From Colias croceus (Eukaryota; Arthropoda; Insecta; Lepidoptera; Pieridae): 64,000 nucleotides of DNA. The stretch spans positions 5,716,501 to 5,780,500 of the forward strand of contig NC_059558.1 in the NCBI RefSeq assembly GCF_905220415.1, written 5' to 3'. The notes beneath the pieces were generated by a model. The model saw nothing but the letters and a program-made list of their open reading frames with translations, searched no databases and was not told the DNA's origin. Of the stretch, positions 36,401 through 48,400 are shown piece after piece. Numbering within the stretch: position 1 is the stretch's first letter; each line of letters starts with the position of its first letter. Position numbers and translations under genes: made by a program.

Positions 36401-39400
36401 ATTACTGTATTCGCAGATACAGAAATTATTGTAATTGGTCTAGAAAATTGACGTAGAGTTTCTTAGTACAACCACAGAATAAGTAGGTACATTGAGTAGA
36501 TTCTTGTAAAATACATTCTTATTTCATATCTATTTCATATTAATTTATTGTCATCAATTTTTTCTTATTTATCATGCAACTATAGGTGATATCAGTAAGT
36601 AAGTAGTAGGTACCTACTTAACCTACACGTGTAGTTATTGACAAACATTGTATGAGTGTAGTAATTGTAGTAGGGTTTTGACAATCCGGTACAAACCAGA
36701 CTTATTATTATTATTGCCAATAAATAAATTTTAATTAAAATGAAATCACCTGATTTACAGAATAAATAGACTAATAACTTTACTTATAAAATAAAATTTG
36801 ATTTGAATCAACGCACAAAAATTTAAAACGTAATTTAAATTTTTACGGGGTGAAACCGCACGGAGCAGCTAATCTATACTAATATTATAAAGCTGAAGAG
36901 TTTGTTTGTTTGTTTGAACGCGCTAATCTGAAGAACTACTGGTCCGATTTGAAAAAAAATTCTTTTGGTGTTGGATAGCCCGTTTATCAATGAAGGCTAT
37001 AATATATCATCACGCTAAGACCACGCGGAGCGCAGCTAAGTAGTTGAAAATAAAGTAGTTACTAGTTAGGCATAATATAATTACTTTGAGTCTAATGATA
37101 AGGAACCTGATAAAAATATAAAACTTACCTATGTCAAACGTGTGTATGTATTATGTGTCTATCCAATTAACATCATTGAGCCGATGTAATCGGAAAAATA
37201 TTTGTTATCTATACCTACCATTAGTTACTGGCAAATAGTTTAGTCTTGTTGCCATGATAAACGAAAAAAAAAAAAAAACAATATCATTTTCATATCGTTA
37301 AAACGTTTTTTCCATAGATTTTAGTTATTGTTACATGTAATTAACTATCATTTTAATAAATCATAATAAAATATTATTATTATTTTAATACATCAAAATT
37401 ATATTTCCTATTACAAAACCTTTTATCCATTGAAGTAAACCATAAAATTTGATATTTTTTCTTTTTATCGACCAACTTACTCATATAAATGTGGATATCT
37501 AATTTTATATTCATGATGAAAACGAGTGGTAACTGGTAAGCCTTGGAACAGTTGGCAAGAATCTTAAACGTTGGGATTGATATGCTAAGCGACTGCTTTA
37601 TTATTATAAGTAATTAATCATCGTGTTTGATAAAAAATAGAAGCTTGTACATTATATTGGTGAAGAATTGTATAATATAGCCTCTACTAGAAGAAGTTTT
37701 TATTTGTATAGAGGTACACTTAGATATAAAAATTAAACAAAAGACTGTTCAAAGAAGCCTAAACTTAAGATAAAGGTAAGTAGTTTAATTTTATTCTTAA
37801 AATTTTCATAAGAACTTGGGCGTCACTTCAGTCTATCATTTATCACTTTCCATGATTCTTCCCAAACTTTTTCGACTAAATCTTCATTCTCAGCAGTTTT
37901 AGAGGCTGATCGCAAACGACATTCTGTGAAATAGCCCCCCGATATTCCCTCTAATTCTGGAGAAATACACAAATGGATTACTGTTTGAGCTCCTTCTTTT
38001 GACGTCTTAAAAAATAATTCGATTATTTTAAGTACAATTGCCTTTCTCTTCATTCTTTTATAAATACCTATCCGTTTTTACTACGCCAGGATGCAACGAA
38101 TTTGCTGTAACACCCTTCGGCAAACGCTTCGCTAACGCTTTCGCCCACATAATGTTAAACAATTTACTGTTTGCGTATCGTGTCAAAGGATTTACAACAT
38201 TCTTACCGATTAAGTCAGAAAAATCTAGCTTTGCTCTCTGGTGTAAAAGAGAAGAGACGAAAATAATCCGACTTGATGCTGATGCCTTTAATTTATCTAT
38301 TAGCAAATCAGTGAGAAGAGCGGGACCAAAATGATTAATTTGCATTGACATTTCTATCCCATCTTCAGATAATTTAGGTTTGGTACCAGCCATGCCAGCA
38401 TTATTGACTAGTATATGAAGTTCATCTTCATTTTTGTTGAAGTCTTCAGCGAATGTTCGTATGCTACCAAATTTGGAGAGGTCCAAGTGTTTGTGATGTA
38501 CGTGCGGGTTGCCCGTGGTGCTGATGATGTCGCTGACGGCTGCCGCGGACCGGGCGACGTCTCTGCTCGCTATGATGACCTTCGCCCCGCGGCTCGCCAG
38601 CTCCCTGGCCGTCTCCAGCCCGATGCCCGAGTTCCCTCCCGTCACTAGAGCCACCTTCCCGTTAAGCTTCGTCTTACATCTACACACTTCTTTCACTGGT
38701 TGGAAATAAAGCCGACATCCAAGGATAAATAGAAAAAATAAAACAATTAAGAAAAATAGAGTTTTGATTATAGTAATAATTGTGAAAGTAATAAATGACC
38801 ACATGTTATTAGTAATACAGTTGAAATACTCATATAGGAATTATTAAAACGGACGCATCGCAAGTCGCAACGCATAATATTATGAGAGCCGTATTTTGTC
38901 AATTGAGGGTCCTGACTTTATGGCCCCAATAAGGTAGGTAGATAGTATAATCTACACTAATATTATAAAGAGGAAAACTTTGTTTGTTTGTTTGTTTGTA
39001 TGATTGTTACGAACAGGCTCATAAACTACTGGACCGATTTTGATGAAATTTGGCACAGACAATCTTTAGACCCTGAGAAAGAACATAGGCTACGTTTTAT
39101 TGCGAAATATGTACCACGGGCGAAGCCGGGGCGGACCGCTAGTAATTAATATACAAGTAGGAATGTTGAGATGAAAAATTGCAATACTGATATATACCAG
39201 CTATTTCTTCCTTGTTCTCATACGTTTATGTTTATTAACAACGTTTAAAATCAATTAGAACTAAAATTATTACCTGTACATTGTACAAGTAAAAATCACC
39301 ATTATGATTTACGCATGTAAATCCATACTAATATTATAAATGCGAAAGTAACTCTGTCTGTCTGTCTGTCTGTTACTCAATCACGCTTAAACTACTGAAC

Positions 39401-42400
39401 CAATTTGCATGAAATTTGGTATGGAGATATTTTGATACCCGAGAAAGGACATAGGCTACCTTTTATTGTGAAATATGAACCACGGGCGAAGCCTGGGCGG
39501 ACCACTAGTATAATATAAAAAAGCTAGATTTCGTCCCTGTGATATTTAAATGTAAACTGTAGAGTTCATAAGGTTGGGGCGGAAGTTTTTAGGATTCCAT
39601 ACCGAAACGGTAAAACGGGACTCTATTACTGAGACTTCGTTGGTTGTCTATCTGTCTGTCTCCAAACTATATATCTCATAAGCCGTGATAGCTAGAAAGC
39701 TGAAATTTTCACAATTAATGATGTATTTCTGTTGCCGCTATAACAAAAAATACTAAAAATTAAAGTGGGGTCCCTATGGTACGGAACCCTTCGTGCTCGA
39801 GTCCAACTCGCACTTGGCTGGTTTTTTAAATATTGGTGCTAGTGAAGCCTCCCGGCTTTGCTTTAATAGCTTGTTCGTGTATGTTTGTTTGGATTTATTA
39901 AGTAATTTAAGATACTTATGTACTTATAAACCGACTTTACATATAGATAGCCTATGAATGGATTTAAATTCTTCTGTTATTATAATAAGTTACCTGCATG
40001 ACAGTGTATGGCGACTCGACCCTCTTGTAAGGCAAAAGAGAGGACTTTCGCCATGTCCAGTAGACCGCTGAGACTCGCTTCCCCGTAGTCCGGCCAAGCA
40101 AAGTTGTAGTAGTATACTAGTAAAGAGAAAATGTTATAAAGATCTTGAATACCTACTTTATTTCATGTTAAGGCTAGCTAACGGCCAACTGATGTTATTT
40201 ACCACCTTAAACACTTTTAAAGACAAATACGTTCTCTACTAGGTACTCTGTATTTGTTTAATGTTATAGAAAGAGCAGCCAGAGTTAGTAGTTAGTAGTT
40301 ATAGTATTTTTTATCTGTGGTAGTAACAAGTATTGACAGTCAGTTGCACCAGGGTAGTTACAGTAGTTACCTCCAAATTATAATATGTAATCTATACATA
40401 CATATAATAAATCTGTAGAAGGGTCAATTCTGTATATTGAAAATATTGAATTAATTGATTAAGAACCAATTAAATCAATCCAAGCTGTAAAACAGCTTAC
40501 ATAACTCAAAAAATATTTATGTAGAGTTCTTAGAATCGATTTTGTAATAACTAGGTACCACATAATATTATAGTATGACAATAAAAAGAACAAAAATTAT
40601 TTCGCTACGGCAAACAGTTTATACTGATGCAAGTAAGGGGATTTAATTCCCTCATTTATTTATTTTCTGATATTGAAAAATGTCAATTATTTGTGAACAA
40701 CTATTTGACCCGAGCACAGTGTTCTAGTTAAAGGACAGGTAAGTTCTAAGACCTAAGTTCGCGGGTAGGTTAAATTTTTCAAGTTTTTACTTAGTCAATA
40801 GGTATCCTCATCCAAGCGGAGAGAGATCTTAAACTAAAAACCATTAAAAATCTATCCCCTTCATTCTCGAGGTATATATATATATGGAACAAATAGACTT
40901 ACTTTTATAAAAATAGATGGATAATAATCTAGGTAAATAATACTTACTATCACTAGCCATGAATATAACAGGGTCATATGTGAACCCGGACTTGGTGAGA
41001 GGAGGTCCACAGCTCGCGTGTTCCCCGGCCATCTGAAGATTGATTACCGTTCGGATGCCCCAGCTGAAATATAACCTATTTATTTACTAGCTGTGCCTTG
41101 CGGTTTTATACCAATAGTGTTCCGCACCTATTGGTCTTAGCGTGATGATCGCCTTCCCCGATAAATAGGCTATCTAACAGTGAAACAATTTTTCAAATCG
41201 GAACAGTAGTTTTTGAGATTAGCGCGTTCAAACAAAGAAACAAACTCTTAAGAAGTAAGTTAGTTAAGTAAGTAGAAAGTTTTGATAGCTGAACCCTGCC
41301 AAGCTAGTCGCCAGGCCATGCAGTTCATATATGTGTCACACAGTTCATTATCATTGTGTGCAATAGGTTTAATTATGCTAATGTAATCGATAGGTTTTTT
41401 CCAACTTCTTTTACAAGGTTAATCGTAGTAACAAGAAGGTAGGTATCATATTATTGATGAATAATGATTTATTTAGGGGCTAGGGCCGATTTTTCAATCC
41501 TTGGATAAAATTTATTCGTCGAATAACGTATTAAAATTAAACTACGATTTCAAAAATGTATTCTATTTGTCCGTAAGTACTTGACAGTTTACAGGTGATA
41601 TTTTAATATGTTCGTGTACTTAATACTTTATTAGACGGATACATTTTAACCAAGGATTGAAAAATCGGCCCCTAACAAAATAACTCTTTTGAAAATGAAA
41701 GCCGTCAAGCGGATAACTAAACTTTATTTTCTGTATTTTGTATACGATTGGCGGCCATGGCTTATGGACCATTTCTGCCAAGCAACCTAAAGATAAAAGG
41801 TAGTAAATCATCAAATGTGACTTTGTAACTGTTAACATATTACTTGTGCATTTGTGCTCTAAGAGCTAGCGCGCAAGAGCAACTTTTGTCTCCGCAACTA
41901 TTTTGTGGGGAGTTGCGTCGCTACGTGCGCGCACTTTCTTACTACCGCAGAGTTGATGGGAGAGAAAAAATAGTTTCGGAGACAAAAGTTGCTCTTGCGC
42001 GCTAGCTCACTTTATGAAAATAACCTGTGAAATTGCTGTATAATATTTCTAGCTGCAATTCCCGTGGTGCTGGGTCGCGCCATCGCCAGAATGTCGTCCG
42101 TGACCCTGAAATACATTTTACATAATATTTTGTTTGTAGTGAACTTGGTAGTTATTATTTTACTTCGATAATACAATTTACATTACTATCTACTTACTAG
42201 AATCGACGTTAGTGAAAGGGTCTTATAGGTCTTATTTTATAAAATACTAGCTTACCGCCTGCGCCCCGCGGCTTCGCCCGCTTTGTCTAAAACCCAATAA
42301 ATTATATACTAAAACTTTTCTCTTGAATCACTCTATCTATTAAAAAAAAACAGCATCAAAATCCGTAGCGTAGTTTTAAAGATTTAAGCATACTAAGGGA

Positions 42401-45400
42401 CAGAGAAAGCGACTTTGTTTTATACTATGTAGTGAAGTCTCTACATTTTTCTAAGAATCACTTATCCCGAGATATGAAGATTTCAATTTTAAAGAAAATT
42501 GAAGCTATTGCGATCGCATCTATCTATCTTGAATACCTATGGTATAAAGTTATATAGATAATATATAACTTTCCGGTAACGGTTCCACCACCTACCCTTT
42601 TTTATAGTCGGTTATGATTAATTATTACTATTAGCAGCGGCCGGCGAGTGCCAGAAGCGATTCGCTTTTTAAAAAAGAAACAAAAATGGTCGCATTTCGT
42701 GAAATGGCCAAATGTGGATGACCAAATCGTGAAACGTTGACGATTTAAAGATCTGGCCAAACTAAATTGGCCATTTCATGAAATGAGCAAATCTACGATA
42801 TGGCCACGACATATTGATGATAATTACTTGTAATTAAACATTGAACAGACATTGATGTTGATATCGCATGAAATTATTGTATTGTCGCCGGTCCTTCGTA
42901 CAAAGTTTGAATTAAATCTATCCTTTAGGAGTGGGTCACAATCAGAGCCTGTTTCTGGCGTTATAATATGTTGTAACTTCAAACTTGTAAATCTATACTT
43001 ATACATATTATAAAGCTGAAGAGTTTGTGTGTTTGTTTGTTTGTATGTATGTTTGTTTGTTTGTTTGTTTGAACGCGCTAATCTCGGGAACTACTGGTCC
43101 GATTTGAAAAATTCTTTCTGTGTTAGATAGCCCATTTATCGAGGAAGGTTATAGGCTATATTTCATTACGCTACGGGCAACGGGAGTGGAGCCACGGGGG
43201 TGAAACCGCGCGGAGCAGCTAGTAATTAATAAGGGTGCATTAAGACCAACGAACATAGAGCTAGAGCGCCTAGAGTAAGCGAACACTCGTATTCAATTAG
43301 AACATTGCATAGGTATATAATATTTTCGAACCTACTATGAGCAACGAAAGAATGCTCTATGCCTATGCTAAAAGAATTTGCTCGTTTGATATAAATGCAC
43401 CCTTATAAGTACTAACTACCAAAATATAAATGGCTATATACCTATAGTTTTATTACACACTAGCTTATAAATGTTATAATTATTATTCAGAGGTAATCAT
43501 ATGTTTCTATTTCTCGGTAATATTAAAATCGATCCATATTTTCTATAACATTCTCGACGATTTTTTAGGTCTAATTTTATTTTAATCGATCAATTTGATA
43601 TTATATAACCGTTTACCGTACAGTATTCACGGTGAAATACAATACAGTATTAAACTAAGATAAATGCACCATAAATCGAAAAAAACTCATTGTTTTTGGT
43701 TAACGATGTATTCAAACGTAGTATAATTAGCTGCTTATTATTTTAGTTTAGGTCAACTAACAAACATTATAGTACTGACGCAGGTACATTATTCTTGTAA
43801 ATTTAAAAATTCTTTACCCTGAATTATACATGATTCGCGTGACTTCCGTCCTCACTCATTTCAATATGAGTAAGTAGGTACTAGGTACTCATTATTTTGC
43901 TAGTTAGGTATGACCGCAAAAAATATTTGAATACGACTTTTAAATGCTTTATTCCGCTCATTGAAATTTTTGTTACCTTAAAGTTTTTGTTACGAGTTAT
44001 TTTATTTCTAGTTTTTATAAAAGTAATATTTTTTATAAATTGAAAATTAATGTAAGTATTTCATATTATTTGAGTGGACCATTATTATAAAAAATAACGC
44101 CTCACATTTTGTAATTAGCAATAACGACTTCAATCGTAATTGCTAACTACAAAATATGTAGAGACATTCAAGATGTTTAAATAAGATAGAGTCATTGGAA
44201 ACCGATATTTTCCATTAATTATAAATTGTATTTAATGATTTACAATATAAATAAAACAAGAACATAACTGGTAGAACCATATTGTATCGAGTATATAATG
44301 AAAATTAGTATATGCTGTAGTAAACTATAAACAAGGTGAAAAGCACATCTTTAAAACCTGGTTAAACTTCTACAAATCTTACCAATCAGAATACAATCCC
44401 TGTATAGCCGACGACTTCTGCGACGGCAGTTCATACTTGCATCTAGAACCGCCACAGAACAACGCACATTGCAAGCCAGATGGTGTGTTCGTGCGTAGCG
44501 CCTCACTGAGGGGGCTGTATTGCGCAGATGGGGGGCGGTTAATCCGGCGACGGTTTTCTTTCCTGAAATAAGAGGTTGTCTTTAGAAACGTAGTTGGACT
44601 GTGCTATTTGAATGATGTATATTGTAATGGATATTGATGATATGCTTTATTATAATTGCAAATTAAAGGTACTTAGTGTGCTTTATCATTGAGGAAAAGC
44701 TATGTAATCGTCACTTTTTTTCATTACACACACACATACAGAACAAATAATATGAGCCGAAAAACTAATATAAAAATATGAAATGCTTATTTTTGTAACA
44801 TTTAAAATTGATGATCTCCTATTCATATCTAGGATAAGGATCTCTTTATAAGTGGATTATAAGGCAAAAAAAAAAAGAATTCAAATCAGTCGTTCTTCGC
44901 TTCGCTTTATTCAAATAACCCGTCGTTTAGAAAAATCTCAATTTGAAAAATTTACATTCACATGCTTTTCAATTAGGCAACGAAATTAATCGATTCCCAT
45001 TCACGAAGCTTATTTTTATAAATTCTATGCCACCAAAAACATAAATGTAAAAATTGGAGCCGAGTTCAATCGTTGACTTAATTTGCCAAAAAAGAATTAA
45101 TGAGATCTAATTAATGTGTGCCAAGTTCTGCAGACAGTCCAGAATTTTATTTACAAAGATGTATTAAGTTCTTAGGTTGACTGAAAACTCAATTGTTTTA
45201 TTTTCCCTTAGAGAACAATGTTTATTCCAAAATATAACTTTTTTAATTTGAATAATATAATTATTTTCACAAAGCAAACAACTAATGACCTATTGAACCC
45301 CATAATTTGATGAGGCTAGTTTTTAGAACCTCACAAAATATAAACAGTATGTAAAACTAGCCTCATCAAATTATGGGGTTCAATAGGTCATTAGTTGTTT

Positions 45401-48400
45401 GCTTTGTGAAAATAATTATATTATTCAAATTAAAAAAGTTATATTTTGGAATAAACATTGTTCTCTAAGGGAAAATAAAACAATTGAGTTTTCAGTCAAC
45501 CTAAGAACTTAATACATCTTTGTAAATAAAATTCTGGACTGTCTGCAGAACTTGGCACACATTAATTAGATCTCATTTCTTTTTTGGCAAATTAAGTCAA
45601 CGATTGAACTCGGCTCCAATTTTTACATTTATGTTTTTGGTGGCATATCATTACTTTTTGTACAGAAAATTACTCTGCAAATTTGATTTACTTTATGAAT
45701 ATATTACTTTTATACACGATTTTGTTGTTATATATTTTTTCTTGCGGTTTCTTTGTATTATTTTCTATATTTTCTTGTATGTTATGAATGTCAGCGCACA
45801 TTGCCCCGTCATTATCTGCAATTTTTTAAACTCGTTTTTTGTTTAAAAGATTACATGATTTTCTAAACATCCAGCGTGAATTTGTACACATACTATTACA
45901 AAGATGCAAAGATCGTTGTAGAAGAATCGTCGCCTTACTCCATGACGTTACGGTATTGCCATGACGCGATTTTGAAATTTTACTCTAAACGCGCCTAAAG
46001 ATGCTTCACTTATAAGTATTAATATTACGCAAATAAAATCATTCCGACCTTCGACGAAGCCTTCTTCCATTACACTGAAATTAAAACTAAACTAAACACT
46101 CATAAATAAAGAATAAATAAATGTGAATATGTAAAATTATATATTATTGTTACCTGTATGAGCAATATTTTTATTACAATTTTCTTTTATTTTACGTTTA
46201 ATAACAGTTTTGAATAAAGAAATCATGCAATCGAAGTAATCCGCCCTAGCGATACTAGCGCGAGTGAGTGTGATGTCAGAGGCGCATCGAATCTACAGAT
46301 GTTTCGCGCTAAAATATGTAAACTTCAATAATCTATATCTCAGTCATTTATTGATGGATTTCAAAATTTTTTTCGGCCACTGACTAGTTTTGATCTATTT
46401 TTTAAGACTAGTAAGGTGAATATAATATTTTCTATTTTTATAAACTTTTCCATTTTTTCATACAAACAAAATTAATGTCATTGAAAAAAAAATTAAATAC
46501 AGATAAATTCAGTATTTTCTGATTTTTTCCTTTGTATACTCACTATTACCTAGTTGATTACAAAATTTGAACTTTCTAGGTCATCTGGAAGTGGGTTAGG
46601 TTTTGTATATGTCTATAAGTCAGTCAGTCTTAAAAATTGCGATTTTTGGATATTAATATCTACGCAACTGTTTAATCTGTATTTATGAAATTTAAGGTTC
46701 TTGTTTATCTTGAGGTCCTCTTGATATGTACCAAATTTGGTTTATTTAACTTAAATAGTTTTCGAGTTATAAGGGGGTGAAAAGTGGCTCGAAATGGTTC
46801 GTGTAAATATACACACGGCTGCTGCTCGCCAGTTCTCTTCGCTTGAACTCGGCTTGACACGCTGCCGCGTGTCTAGATAGAACTATATAAAGTCCCTAAT
46901 GATCCAATCACGTGTGGTTTATCACGTTTGAGTTCCCCTTGTAACCTTTCATGATAATTTCTTCGTGTGTCGAATTAATGATGCATCCCTAATTTTTCTA
47001 CACGCTGGATTTTATTATTTACTAGCAGTCCGCCCCGGCTTTGCTCGTGATAAATCGATAGCCTATAACCTTGAACCTTCCTCAATAAATGGGCTATCTA
47101 ACACTGAAAGAATTATTAAAATCAGACCAGTAGTTCTTGAGATTAGTGTGTTCAAACAAACAAACTATTTTTTTTTAATAAGCCGTATATTGTTTTTATA
47201 TAAATAAATATATTGAAATATTATACGTTTGTTTTATTTGTTGTTCTAGCACCTAATAACCTTAGAGTATGTACTAATAATAATAAGAGACTTATACCAC
47301 CAACATTGCTGGGTCTATACTCCAAGCTTCCTTTAATACATTACTAGCTTTCCACCCGCAGCTTCGCCCGCGCAGTCAAAGAAAAACCCGCATAGTTCCT
47401 GTTCCCGTGGGATTTCCGGGATAAAACCTATCCTATTTCCCGGGGTAAAAAGTAGCCTATGTCCTTTCTCGGGTATCAAAATATGTCCATACCAAATTTC
47501 ATGTAAATTGGTTCAGTAGTTTAGGCGTGATTGAGTAACAGACAGACAGACAGACAGACAGACAGAGTTACTTTCGCATTTATAATATTAGTATGGATTA
47601 TTTACAGATATTTCCGGTTACATTCGTTGTATTGATTGCTTAAATACATTTGAAGATAGAGAAGAAGTCACTAATTAATTACCTACTTACTCAAAATAGC
47701 GTAATGCCCAATGCTTTTGAATCCTAAAGTTGAACGAAAAAATCCTGCTCTACCTCTCTATTAAAGTCAGAATAAAACTATAAAGTTTTATATCCATACT
47801 AATATTATAAATGCGAAAGTAACTCTGTCTGTCTGTCTGTTACTCAATCACGCCTTAACTACTGAACCAATTTGCATGAAATTTGGTATACCTAGAGATA
47901 TTTTGATACCCGAGAAAGGACATAGGATAGGTTTTATCCCGGAAATCCTACGGGAACCGGTTTTTCTTTGAAAACGCGGGCGAAGCCGCGGGCGGAAAGC
48001 TAGTTAACATATAAATATATATTAAAAAGATTATATACGAACCTGTTTAAAAAATGGAATTTTCTATAATTAGAGAGGTTGATGCTCGATTTTCTACGTT
48101 TAGTTAATTTGGACATTTCCAACGTGGGGTAGGAACCACGGACAAGGGTGTACTGTCGTGTTTAATGTTTTACCCCTAAGCCCTAAGTGGTATGCGTTGA
48201 TAAAATGACAAATGAATGTAGGGTCAGCAAATTAATGATCGAATGGTTGAGGTTAAACTGTAACGTTTGTTTTTTCTAGTCATGCTTAGAAAAAATTATT
48301 AACTGATGTGCAAGGGTGGTTTTCCACCAATAATATTCAAGGGTATGTAGCGAGGAATGTGTTTGTATGTAAACTATTGGTTATTTACAAACACATCGCT

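Noticed and set aside
45604..45846. 80-aa hydrophobic open frame.
   Set aside because: Begins inside the palindrome arm and is a low-complexity AT-rich translation (F/Y/I runs).
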